From assembly GCA_016210495.1 (NCBI GenBank), contig JACQUC010000180.1, positions 1-64,000 on the forward strand: a stretch of DNA of 64,000 bases, written 5' to 3'. The notes beneath the pieces were generated by a model that ran no database searches, had not been told where the DNA came from, and saw only the letters and a list, made by a program, of their open reading frames with translations. This document shows, one piece after another, positions 7,203-15,634 of the stretch. The translations under genes were made by a program, and so were the position numbers. Numbering within the stretch: the first letter of the stretch is position 1; each line of letters begins with the position of its first letter. This DNA is from Chloroflexota bacterium. GTDB taxonomy: Bacteria > Chloroflexota > FW602-bin22 > JACPRP01.

Positions 7203-8306
7203 TTACGACGCTGCCCGCTGCCGCCCTCGCCTCATACGCCGGCGGCGCATGAGGTCGACGAATGCTTCCAGGCGGGTGGCGGTGCCTGCTTTGGCCGTCT
7301 GCTCGTCGAAGATGAGGCTCAACACGGGGATGTCGTGGTCTCTGCTCACCTGAGGCAGCATGTTCTGGGCGATGATCTCGGGCAGACAGGTGAAGGGCTG
7401 AATGTGCACGATGCCGTCGTAGCCTTCGTGGGCGTGGAGCACCGTTTCGCCCAGTGAAGCCATCGCGTCGCCGCTGACGTCATATTTCATATACGGCCGG
7501 GCGGCCTTCTTGACTTTCGCCCCGTGGCTCATGCCCAAAGCTTCCAGGAAAAGCCACACCTTGGCCCAGTCGCTGATGTAGCAGGCGCGCGTCACCTCGA
7601 CACGCATACGGCCCAGCTCTTCTTCGATGTCTCTGTTGAGGAAAGGCTCTAGCGCGATGTAGAACTCGCCGACAAGTCCCACGCGCAACACCTGCACGTC
7701 CGGCTCTCGCTCCACGGCGTCGAGCTCTTCCAGAATGTCCTTCTTGACCCGCTTCAAGCTGTGCCAGTCCTGTGCGGCGCAGACGCGGTCCCCCACGGTC
7801 CGCCAGATGCGGCTCGTGGCGCCGGCCTCCCGCTCTCTGGGCCTGACCACGTGCGTCATACGCTCGATATCGTCCAGATAGAAAAGCTGGGTCAGGCCGA
7901 ACCTGATCTCGCCCACGATCTTGCGCCACGACTTCTGATTGAGCAGAGCCTTGATGAACTCCGCCAGGCCGACGATCTGCTTCTCCTGCCAGTCGAATGC
8001 CCACATTTCGAACTGGTATCCGAGGTCACGCAGGATGTTCTCGTGCACCTTTGAGTAGTAGCCCAGTCGACAGAGCCCCGGGCCGGCCACGCCGAGCAGC
8101 GTGTCGGCTCCCATATCCAGCGCCTCGATGTAGTTGCCCAGAATGGACTTGAAGGGCAAGCACACCCACTCGGGCGAGTGCTGCGTACCAAGGGACAGGG
8201 TTCGCTTGCTGGTCGGGGGAGGCACGATGCACTCGACCCCGTTCCGGTCGAACAGGGCTTTTAACCCGACCCAAACCTGGCCCATATGGGGAAAAGAAAT
8301 CTTCAT
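7203..8306 (-). CDS. HgdB/activase-associated CoA-dehydratase-like protein
   Basis: The 367-residue protein starts MKISFPHMGQVWVGLKALF and resembles the uncharacterised partner proteins of 2-hydroxyglutaryl-CoA dehydratase activators (COG3580/3581 type). Cysteines in VCLPFKSILG, GPGLCRLGYYS and QPFTCLPEIIAQNMLP match the positions used for Fe-S ligation in this superfamily. The last motif is the most diagnostic. It carries no ATPase domain of its own. Its start overlaps the MurE stop as TGATG, so it is translationally coupled to peptidoglycan genes, an unexpected pairing. The biochemical role is unknown. Confidence 0.7.
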   Translation of the reverse strand: MKISFPHMGQVWVGLKALFDRNGVECIVPPPTSKRTLSLGTQHSPEWVCLPFKSILGNYIEALDMGADTLLGVAGPGLCRLGYYSKVHENILRDLGYQFEMWAFDWQEKQIVGLAEFIKALLNQKSWRKIVGEIRFGLTQLFYLDDIERMTHVVRPREREAGATSRIWRTVGDRVCAAQDWHSLKRVKKDILEELDAVEREPDVQVLRVGLVGEFYIALEPFLNRDIEEELGRMRVEVTRACYISDWAKVWLFLEALGMSHGAKVKKAARPYMKYDVSGDAMASLGETVLHAHEGYDGIVHIQPFTCLPEIIAQNMLPQVSRDHDIPVLSLIFDEQTAKAGTATRLEAFVDLMRRRRMRRGRQRAAS

Positions 8307-9808
8307 CAGGCCACGCGATCCTTTCGTCGCAGGACGCGGCGAATGGCCTCCTGGTCGCTCCACGGATACTCGGTTTCGTCGAAGCACATCGATTTCTCGT
8401 GGCCTTTGCCGGTGACGATCACTAGGTCGCCGCTTCTGGCCAGCCGGAGGGCAAAGTCGATGGCCTGGGCGCGGTCGCCGATCTTCCAGTAATCGACCCC
8501 TTCGCGGCGGCGGGCGCGCTGGATGCCGGCCTCGATCTGCGCCATGATGGCGCTCAGATCCTCGGTGCGGGGGTCTTCGGCCGTGATGACGGTGAGGTCG
8601 GCAAGCTTCCCCGCAATCTCGCCCATCAACGGGCGCTTTCCCCGATCCCGTAATCCTGCGCAGCCGAAGACGACGATGACCCTGCCCCTGGTCAGCGTGC
8701 GCGCCAGCTCCAACGCCTGTTCGAGACTGCCCGGGGTGTGGGCGAAATCGACGATGGCCGCGAAGTCCTGGCCGCAATCGATCGATTCCATCCGTCCTGG
8801 CATGCCCTGTACCGCACGCACGCCGGTACGAATGGCTTTGAACGGAATGCCTTGCGAAACGGCCACGGCCACTGCCGCAAGGATGTTATAGGCGTTGAAC
8901 TTGCCCAGCAGGGAGCTGCGCACGTCGACCTGGCCATTGGGCGTCTGTATAGCCAGAGTAATTCCTTTTGCACTCAAAACGACGCGGGCGGCATACACGT
9001 CAGCCACCGATTCCAGGCCATAGCTAAGAGCTATGTCGGCGGGGAAACGACGCAGGTATTCGAACGAGCTGTCGTCGGCATTGGTGACGCTGACCTTGGG
9101 CACTCCTTCCTTGCGGAAGGAGTTCAGTTGCTCGAACAGCATGCCCTTGGCGGCCAGGTACTCCTCGTAGGTGCCGTGGTAGTCGAGGTGCTCGTGAGTA
9201 ACGTTGGTCACCACCGCCACGTCGTACTCAGAGCCCAGGGTCCTTCCCTGGTGCAGTCCGTGAGAGGTGGTCTCCAGGACCACGTATTCGGCGTTGGCCG
9301 CTACCATCTCCGCCAGGTAGCCCTGAACCTCCGGCGGATCAGGCGTGGTCGTGTGGAGACCTGTTTCGACGACCCGATCACCGATCTTAGCGTTGACGGT
9401 CGTGATGAGGCCGGTCTTGTACCCGGTGGCCTCTAGGATAGCGCCGATCAGGCTGCACGTGGTGGTCTTGCCATCTGTGCCCGTCACGCCAATTACTCGG
9501 AGGCGTCGAGCCGGGAAACCGTGGAAGGCCGCCGAGAGAAGCGCGAGCGCCTGGCGAGTGTCGGGGACGACAACCTGCGCCACTTCGGAAGGAAGGCTCA
9601 TCTGCCTCTGACCCACCACTGCAACTGCTCCGTGTCCAACTGCACTCTTCGCGAACGCATGGCCGTCCACGCGCAAACCGGGCACGGCAACAAAGAGGCT
9701 CCCGGGCTTGACTTGCCGGGAGTCCATAGTGATCTCGGATATGTCGACGTTCAGCCCGCCATACGTCTCGGTTACCGTCAGGGTATCGAGGAGTTCGCTG
9801 AGATTCAT
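8306..9808 (-). CDS. murE: UDP-N-acetylmuramoyl-tripeptide synthetase
   Basis: The 500-residue Mur ligase has the N-terminal UDP-binding domain (SRQVKPGSLFVAVPG, about 30-44). Next is the ATP loop GVTGTDGKTTT (about 106-116), then LETTSHGL, TNVTHEHLDYHG and LLGKFNAYNILAA. The C-terminal domain carries EDPRTED. It adds the third peptide residue to UDP-MurNAc-Ala-Glu. In MurE enzymes the motif DNPR marks diaminopimelate users; EDPR here keeps the Arg but leaves the amino acid open. It follows the FemX-like gene by 12 bp, consistent with a cell-wall operon. Confidence 0.92.
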   Translation of the reverse strand: MNLSELLDTLTVTETYGGLNVDISEITMDSRQVKPGSLFVAVPGLRVDGHAFAKSAVGHGAVAVVGQRQMSLPSEVAQVVVPDTRQALALLSAAFHGFPARRLRVIGVTGTDGKTTTCSLIGAILEATGYKTGLITTVNAKIGDRVVETGLHTTTPDPPEVQGYLAEMVAANAEYVVLETTSHGLHQGRTLGSEYDVAVVTNVTHEHLDYHGTYEEYLAAKGMLFEQLNSFRKEGVPKVSVTNADDSSFEYLRRFPADIALSYGLESVADVYAARVVLSAKGITLAIQTPNGQVDVRSSLLGKFNAYNILAAVAVAVSQGIPFKAIRTGVRAVQGMPGRMESIDCGQDFAAIVDFAHTPGSLEQALELARTLTRGRVIVVFGCAGLRDRGKRPLMGEIAGKLADLTVITAEDPRTEDLSAIMAQIEAGIQRARRREGVDYWKIGDRAQAIDFALRLARSGDLVIVTGKGHEKSMCFDETEYPWSDQEAIRRVLRRKDRVA

Positions 9809-9820
9809 CTCACTTGCTCG

Positions 9821-11068
9821 CTATACGTCACCGGATGGTCCACGTTTCCTCAATATGCCCATAGCCTGCCGTAAGTATGGCAGCCCTCTGATCCAGATCG
9901 AGTACCGGCTCGGCGAGTACACGAAATCGTAGCCGCCCGCGTAGCGGGTGACGTTTCCGCCAAATCCGCGCTTGAAAAGGTAGACGCCCCAGAGCGGCGA
10001 ATTCCCGGGCAGCGGTTGCTCATGGGGCGCGTGCCCGTTCGAGCCCGCGGGACTGTGCCCGTTGCCACCGGACGGCGCGTGCCCGTTGCCGTTTGCCTTG
10101 CACTCGTTGCTGGAGTGGCCGTTGCCCTTGGCCCTTCCACTGCCGTTCGAGTGCCCGCTGCCATTGCCGTTAGAATGCTCATTGCCTTTGAGTTCTCCGT
10201 CGACCTCCAAGCGTCCCACTTCGTCGGGTATGCCCCACATATCGTATGTCCGGCATCCCGCCTCCTTGGCTCGCTTGATAGCCTCCCACTGGAGCAGATC
10301 GCTAGGCTTGAGGTGGCGGTGGGCGCGATTCGAGGCGCCGTACATATAATAGGCGTGCGGCCCAAAAAAGAAAATCATTGCCGCCGCCGTAACCTCTTCC
10401 CCACAGCCAGCGAGCAAGAGCTGTGCCATTCCCTTCCCGTGAAGGAAGCGCCAGGCCCGCGCATAGTAATCCGGTTGGTGTATGCCGAACCGCGCCCTCC
10501 GGCTCGTCTCTTCCAGCAGATCGTAGAAGACTCCAAGATCGCCCGATCCGCCCTCGACAACGCACACGTTTCTTCTCGTTGCCAGACCTATATTATACCG
10601 CGTCTTGATGTTAAGGCGTGCCGATATGGACGAAAGGTCGGGCGCGAGGTCGACGATGAGCGTGCTACGTGGCTGCACGGCGTTGCTGTGGCGGAATCCT
10701 GAGCTGCCGAGCGCCTTATCGATGGTCGACGATCCTGTCACGGGGGGCTCGATCTTTGTAAAGATCGCCCTCTCGCTCCTGGCTACGTCGTGAATGGCGG
10801 AGAGGAGCTCGCCCCGAACATCCTCGTTTTCCCAGTTCAGCAACGGGCCACGAGGGCAGTACACCATCCTTCCGATGGGCGTGGGCCGTATCAACAGTTG
10901 AGCCCCGGCGACGACGCCTTGTTCTGTTTCGACTACCAGCCGTTTGCATCTCCAGCCGAAGGTCCCTTTGAACTCACCCCATTCGTAGGACTGCAGGATG
11001 TTGCCTGTTGGGCAACCCGCCACCCATGCGTCCCACCCCTGCCGGTCATCGAGCAGTCGTACTTCCAC
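9821..11068 (-). CDS. FemX/FemAB-family peptidyltransferase with low-complexity insert
   Basis: The 415-residue protein belongs to the FemAB family, which adds amino acids from tRNA to the peptidoglycan stem peptide. It has two GNAT-like lobes: SYEWGEFKGTFGWR near residue 28, RPTPIGRMVYCPRGP near 61, and the RYNIGLATRRNV basic segment. The second lobe contains YYMYGASNRAHRHLKPSDLLQWEAI and YDMWGIPD. About 50 residues rich in Gly, Asn, Ser and His (roughly 297-350) interrupt the fold before the conserved LWGVYLFKRGFGG end. GTG 11068 is preceded by GAGGGG. It heads the MurE operon. Confidence 0.85.
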   Translation of the reverse strand: MEVRLLDDRQGWDAWVAGCPTGNILQSYEWGEFKGTFGWRCKRLVVETEQGVVAGAQLLIRPTPIGRMVYCPRGPLLNWENEDVRGELLSAIHDVARSERAIFTKIEPPVTGSSTIDKALGSSGFRHSNAVQPRSTLIVDLAPDLSSISARLNIKTRYNIGLATRRNVCVVEGGSGDLGVFYDLLEETSRRARFGIHQPDYYARAWRFLHGKGMAQLLLAGCGEEVTAAAMIFFFGPHAYYMYGASNRAHRHLKPSDLLQWEAIKRAKEAGCRTYDMWGIPDEVGRLEVDGELKGNEHSNGNGSGHSNGSGRAKGNGHSSNECKANGNGHAPSGGNGHSPAGSNGHAPHEQPLPGNSPLWGVYLFKRGFGGNVTRYAGGYDFVYSPSRYSIWIRGLPYLRQAMGILRKRGPSGDV

Positions 11069-11183
11069 CTTCCACCCCTCCGCACAACTCTTACCGACCT
11101 GGCCACCACAAGCGTTCCTGGCATGCCGGTATTATAGCACAAAATGCTCTTTGACGGAAGTCCGATTGGAAACTATCTCGAAA

Positions 11184-12497
11184 TCAGTCCACCTCGAAAA
11201 TCGTCGGCCCATCCACCCTGGTCGCCAGGGCCTGCACCGCGGTCCTGACCACCCGCAGCCTCCACTTGCTCTCGCCCTCGGCGGTGCGCGAGGGGTCGCC
11301 CAGTGGATGCTGAAAGCGGCACCCGCGGACGACGCGGTTCGTGCCCGCTCGACTGGCCACGCTCAGCAGGGCAGTAATGAGCACCGTCGGCAGGCCGGCT
11401 CTGTCCAACTCCTTCGCGATCGCAGCGCCGCTGCGTGTCCCGGTGCCTCAGGTCGCCGGCAAGACGACGCCGCCGACGCCCTGCGCCCGCAGCTCAGCGG
11501 CCATCTCTTGCGCCATCTTTGCCATTACGCTCAGGTCCCCGCCGTTGCCGCAAGTTGCGTAGAAGTGATTCAGCAGTCGACCGATGACCCCGGCGGCCTC
11601 GAGCTGCCGCAGCGCATCCACCGGCACCGCCCGGTCGGGGTCCTGATTGACCCACTGGATGTTGTAGCCGCCGTGAATGGTCATGAACTCCTCGCCCGAT
11701 AGGTCCGCGATGCCGGCGATGTCGTACCTGGCCCACCTGGTCGCGCGCACCGACTCGATGCGGTCCGGATTGCCTTTCAGTACGACCCCGGACTCCGTGA
11801 CGATGGCGATGGTAGCGCTGGCAAGATCGGCGATGGGCGGGGCGGGAGAGACCGTATCCATGACCTCCAGCTTCAGCTCGGTCACGAACGGTCGGGCCCA
11901 ATGCTTTGCCAGCAGCATCTCGATGGCACGCTCCGAGGCCGCCTTTCCTGCGAAGACGTTGTGGCGGATTCCCCTCGGCAGGTATCCTTCGTCGGCAGCG
12001 GGCCCGAGCGCCTGACCCGAGGCCAGCTTAACGGCAAAGTCGGCCAACCGCTGGATGGCATCCCCCATACCCACAGCAGACGCCGCCGTCGGTATGACGT
12101 ACACGCCGGCTCTGCTCGACGCCGCGCCCGGGTTCTCCGGATACATGGCCGTCACCGCCGGAACGCCGACCTTCTCTTGGGCCACCTGGCACATCCGGCC
12201 ACACGCCAACGCGTACCGACCGGCATTGAACGCCGGCCCGGCCACGACCACGTCCGGCCGGATATTCGCCAGCAGGCATCGGGCCTGTTCGGACACCTCT
12301 CCTTCGTGCTCGGCGAAGTAGCCGTCGCCGCAGACCAGGGTGGCCACTACCTCGCCTCGTTCGCCAAAGGCCGCTTGTAGCGCCCGACCTGGGCCCAAGG
12401 GCCCCTCGCGCACCTCCAGTGGCGCATCCGCCTTCTCCTCGCCCCCGACGCCCCCAAAGAACTGGTTGATATAGTGGGCTACTTTCACCCCTGCCAT
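11184..12497 (-). CDS. GrdB-like selenoprotein (glycine/betaine reductase component B family), Sec350
   Basis: Read through the TGA at 11448-11450 the protein is 437 residues, the usual GrdB length, with selenocysteine at 350. Without readthrough the last 87 residues would be lost, and they stay in frame and conserved with three paralogues in this window. The start MAGVKVAHYINQFFGG has AGGAG upstream and matches the family N-terminus HFLNQFFAGEGGEEKADLPL. GrdB is the selenoprotein that attacks the substrate C-N bond. Here the motif is U-G-T-G; the Cys three residues after Sec in the other copies is Gly. It is the last gene of an operon with HyuA, HyuB and GrdE-like. The substrate is unknown. 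Confidence 0.85.
11421..11435 (-). promoter_or_regulatory. Candidate bacterial SECIS hairpin (GrdB1)
   Basis: Twelve nt after the UGA, CGCAGC pairs with GCTGCG around a GGC loop. The other three copies have GCTGTG and loop GGT, so the fifth pair changes from G-U to G-C while pairing is kept. The loop begins 19 nt after UGA, inside the usual spacing. Confidence 0.6.
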
Positions 12498-12538
12498 GTC
12501 TAGCTCCTGTAACACGAAGATAGGTGACCGCAAATCGT

Positions 12539-12624
12539 CTGAACCGCAGATTATGCCAAGCTCGAATGTGACATTGTCGAGGTAATCTGCGAAATCCCCT
12601 AATCTGCGTCAATCTGCGGTTCAG
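12539..12624. repeat. Intercistronic 14-bp inverted repeat between GrdE1 and GrdB1
   Basis: CTGAACCGCAGATT (12539-12552) and AATCTGCGGTTCAG (12611-12624) are perfect complements, with a further AATCTGCG between them. The right arm touches the GrdE stop codon. It could attenuate or stabilise the mRNA ahead of GrdB1. Confidence 0.6.
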
Positions 12625-13898
12625 AAATCTTTGGCCGTCATGCCGCTGATGCCCATTTTCCAGAAAGCGCCAAATAGGTTGTGGGGCAGGCATTCGAACG
12701 GACCATAGGGGTCGACGATCTCGCCGGAGTACCGCCACGCCGTCGTGCCGCCGATCACGTGCTCTACCCTGGGCATCGCGATCGTGGGATCGATGCTGCC
12801 CACGGTGACGATGGCGTCCGCCTCGGCCACGCTATCGATTAGCGGCGTGTCGGTGCCGTCGGGGCCGCCCAGCTCGTGCAGCAAGGCCACCGTCTTGATG
12901 CCCATTTCTTCGCACGCTTTCACCGTGAGCGTGAAGTCGATGTGGGTATTGCCGGTGCCCTCCATGGTGATGAGGGCGCAGTCGGCCCCGATCAGCTTTG
13001 CCACCTTGGCTGCGTAATGGGCCGAACGCTCTTTCTGGCGGTGGTCGTCGTGGTGACCCCGCGAAAGGACTACACCCAAGAAATTGAGCTCGCGCCCGTG
13101 CCGGCGGTAAAGGCCTTTCAACACCGGGTTGTTGGTGTGGATGCACGTGGCCACCCGCAACCCCCCCTTGTAGTTGCCGCTCACCACAGCGCCGTCAAGC
13201 ATCTCGTTGGGATGGATGAGGGTCGGCAAGAGGTTCTCCACGTGCTGGCCGTAGACGAAGCCGTGCACCAGCAATCCCTGTTCCTGCAACTGGTTGACGT
13301 AGACGACGCGAGGCAGAGAGCCGTCGGCAGGTCCAAGCTCATAGATCTCGATCGCGTTCGGCTCCAAACCGAGCGTGGTGCGGGCCAAATGGCTCGCCAC
13401 CTTCAGCCCTGCCGAGCGAGCTATCCCATCCCACTCTGCGTTGCTTATTCCCTTCGTCGGCTCCAGCACCAGAACGACGTTGAAGTTGTCAGAGGACGCA
13501 CAGAATGGTGCGGCGGGTCCGGCCATGTCGAGAAACCCTTCCAGGAAACGGGGAATACCTGCCAGCGGTTGCGGGAACTGAGTGCAATGGAGGACCGCCA
13601 GACCTTTCAGTCGATGGGTTCGGCCGTCTCCGCAGGTCTTGGCCGGCCCGAGCAAGCCCGGATAACAGCACGAGCCGCCCTTCACCTTGACGAGGGGCTC
13701 GACGGCATCCAGCGCGTGGATGATGCGCACGCTCTCGCCCGGTCTGGCCAGCTCGATCTGCACGTCTTGTATGCCGGGTTCCTCGGACAGCAAAGTCGTG
13801 AGCTCGTCTTTGTCGATGGCCAGCAGACCATCCGCAAGCGCCGTCTTGGAGGCAAACTCGACTTGCTTGACCTCGAATACGCCTAGCTCCAGTCTCAT
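12621..13898 (-). CDS. GrdE-like component B alpha/beta subunit, pyruvoyl Cys replaced by Tyr
   Basis: The 425-residue protein starts MRLELGVFEVKQVEFA and aligns with the proprotein of glycine, sarcosine and betaine reductase component B. Family landmarks include the GPGC-like segment GGSCCYPGLLGP, HPNEMLDGAVVSGN and RHGRELNFLGVVLSRG. Characterised GrdE is cleaved at an internal Asn-Cys near residue 241/242 to give a pyruvoyl cofactor. Here Asn242 is followed by Tyr243 (codon TAC at 13170-13172), one base from TGC. Cofactor formation should therefore be impossible. It overlaps HyuB by 4 bp and precedes its GrdB partner. Confidence 0.85.
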   Translation of the reverse strand: MRLELGVFEVKQVEFASKTALADGLLAIDKDELTTLLSEEPGIQDVQIELARPGESVRIIHALDAVEPLVKVKGGSCCYPGLLGPAKTCGDGRTHRLKGLAVLHCTQFPQPLAGIPRFLEGFLDMAGPAAPFCASSDNFNVVLVLEPTKGISNAEWDGIARSAGLKVASHLARTTLGLEPNAIEIYELGPADGSLPRVVYVNQLQEQGLLVHGFVYGQHVENLLPTLIHPNEMLDGAVVSGNYKGGLRVATCIHTNNPVLKGLYRRHGRELNFLGVVLSRGHHDDHRQKERSAHYAAKVAKLIGADCALITMEGTGNTHIDFTLTVKACEEMGIKTVALLHELGGPDGTDTPLIDSVAEADAIVTVGSIDPTIAMPRVEHVIGGTTAWRYSGEIVDPYGPFECLPHNLFGAFWKMGISGMTAKDF

Positions 13899-15634
13899 TT
13901 GTTGCTCCTTCTTGAGAGGGTCTTGCCCACGTCTACCTCGAGGCGGTCGATGACGACCCCGTAGTCCCGCTCGGCCTCCTCGGTGGATATCAGCTCGTCG
14001 CGCACGTCCTTGAGAACTTCATCGACATCTCTTTCCAGGGGATCGCCGTACCCGCCGCCCCCGGAGGACGCGATCTCCATCACGTCACCCCTGGACGGAT
14101 AGTAGCTGGCCATCGCGCCAAAGTCGATCCTGCTGCCGTCGGGCCGGCGCAGGGCAATCGTGCTCCGCCGGGCCGATCTGCCTCCCGCCAGACCAAAAGG
14201 CACCGTTTCGTCGTACTGGCCGCCACCGGTGATGGCCAGACGGGTATCGTCGGCTTCGAACCTGACCTTGTAGGAGACACCAAAGCCCCCCCGCCACCTT
14301 CCCGGCGCCGCACTGCCGCTTAGCAGCTCGTACTCGACGATGAAGTGTGGCGTCACAATCTCAAAGAGCTCCGGATCTGGTATCCGCGAACCTCCCATGG
14401 ACACGACAGGGGCGATGTTGTTCCAGCCGTCGTAGCCGTAGGTCGCTCCAGAGCCGCCCTTGGCGAAAAGGTGGATGCAGGCAAACGGCATGCCCGTCCG
14501 GGGGTCCGTCCCCGCCCCGATGCCGGTCGGGATGCGCGACCAGGCCGCCTGCGTCTGGCGGGGAATGGCCTGCGCGAGCGCGAGCCAGATCGCCTCCACG
14601 ATCGTGGCCGTGGTCAGGACGGTGCAGTTGGTCGTGGGCGCCGGCTCCCTCGGGTTCACGATCGAGCCCTCCGGCGCCCTGACGCTCACCAGAGACAACG
14701 AGCCCTCGTTGAACTTGATGTCGGGGTCGATCGAGGTGTAAAGTGCCGCGTAGCACGATGACCAGGTGTTCGGCAATGAGCTGTTGAGGAAGAACGGCAC
14801 CTGTGGGTCCGTACCCTCGAAATCGAACACGATGCCTTCGCCACCCCGGGCAATGACCTTCAGCCTGATCGTCGGCATCTCGCCGACGCCGTCGTGGTCC
14901 ATCTTGCGCTCGCCGTAGTAGGTGCCTTGCGGGATATTCTCCAATTCCCTTTTCATCTGCCGGTGGGATGCCAGCAGGATCTCGTCCATAGCCTGCTCGA
15001 GCGTCGCGGGTCCATACTTCTCCAACAACGCCTGCAGCGCCCTCTCGCCAATGGCCGTGGCCCCTACCTGGCAGTGCAAGTCCCCTTCCACCAGCGAGGG
15101 CAGCCGGACGTTCTTTAGAATGATGCCCCAGATATCGCTTTGATATTCCCCTGCCCGGAACAGCCGCGCCGGTGGAATCCTGAGCCCTTCGTCGAAGATG
15201 GACTTGGCGGAGGCGTTGTATCCTCCGGCCCCTCCGCCGCCCACATCGCTGTGGTGCCCCTTGGTGAACGCCCAGAACCGCAGCGTGCCGTCGCAAAACA
15301 CCGGCCTGGCCACCGAGATATCCGGCAGATGATTGTTGCCGCTGAAAGGGTCGTTAAGAATGAAGACATCCCCCGGGCGCACCTCACCCTCGAAGTGTCT
15401 CGCGATGGCCTTCATGGCGTGGGGACTGGCGCCCAGCAGAACCGGAATGTAGGCGGTTTGGGCAACTAGGCGGAGATGCCTGTCGAATATCGCCGTGACG
15501 AAATCGCGGTTCTCCGCGAAGATCGGAGAGCGGGAGGTGCGTAGCATCGTCTCCCCCATCTCCTTGGTAATGGCATCCAGTCTGTTGGCCAGCACGGCCA
15601 CGATAATGGGGTCCACCTCGCTCCCGCCAGTCAT
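13895..15634 (-). CDS. Hydantoinase B/oxoprolinase family protein
   Basis: The 579-residue protein shows the HyuB family start DPIIVAVLANRLDAITKEMG, then RTSRSPIFAENRDF, DVFILNDPFSGNNHLPD and the Gly-rich GHHSDVGGGGAGG. The C-terminal SGGGGYGDPLERD is typical. With HyuA it forms an ATP-dependent amidohydrolase of the N-methylhydantoinase, oxoprolinase or acetophenone carboxylase type. ATGA overlap with HyuA shows translational coupling. The downstream GrdE and GrdB raise the possibility that a hydantoin-like compound is opened to an N-substituted amino acid that is then reduced, but this is inference. Confidence 0.88.
   Translation of the reverse strand: MTGGSEVDPIIVAVLANRLDAITKEMGETMLRTSRSPIFAENRDFVTAIFDRHLRLVAQTAYIPVLLGASPHAMKAIARHFEGEVRPGDVFILNDPFSGNNHLPDISVARPVFCDGTLRFWAFTKGHHSDVGGGGAGGYNASAKSIFDEGLRIPPARLFRAGEYQSDIWGIILKNVRLPSLVEGDLHCQVGATAIGERALQALLEKYGPATLEQAMDEILLASHRQMKRELENIPQGTYYGERKMDHDGVGEMPTIRLKVIARGGEGIVFDFEGTDPQVPFFLNSSLPNTWSSCYAALYTSIDPDIKFNEGSLSLVSVRAPEGSIVNPREPAPTTNCTVLTTATIVEAIWLALAQAIPRQTQAAWSRIPTGIGAGTDPRTGMPFACIHLFAKGGSGATYGYDGWNNIAPVVSMGGSRIPDPELFEIVTPHFIVEYELLSGSAAPGRWRGGFGVSYKVRFEADDTRLAITGGGQYDETVPFGLAGGRSARRSTIALRRPDGSRIDFGAMASYYPSRGDVMEIASSGGGGYGDPLERDVDEVLKDVRDELISTEEAERDYGVVIDRLEVDVGKTLSRRSNK

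Noticed and set aside
11184..12497. Reading the four GrdB genes, the 21994-22656 gene and the 23708-24061 gene as truncated genes or pseudogenes because of internal TGA.
   Set aside because: In all cases the frame continues without shift, the sequence after TGA is conserved or completes a fold, and TGA sits at a catalytic redox position. Selenocysteine explains all six at once.
12876..13886. A 336-codon open frame on the plus strand across GrdE1, and similar long antisense frames elsewhere (589-1248, 20457-21275, 59592-60602).
   Set aside because: They lie opposite well-supported genes, have no recognisable motifs and arise from high GC in the third codon position of the true gene.
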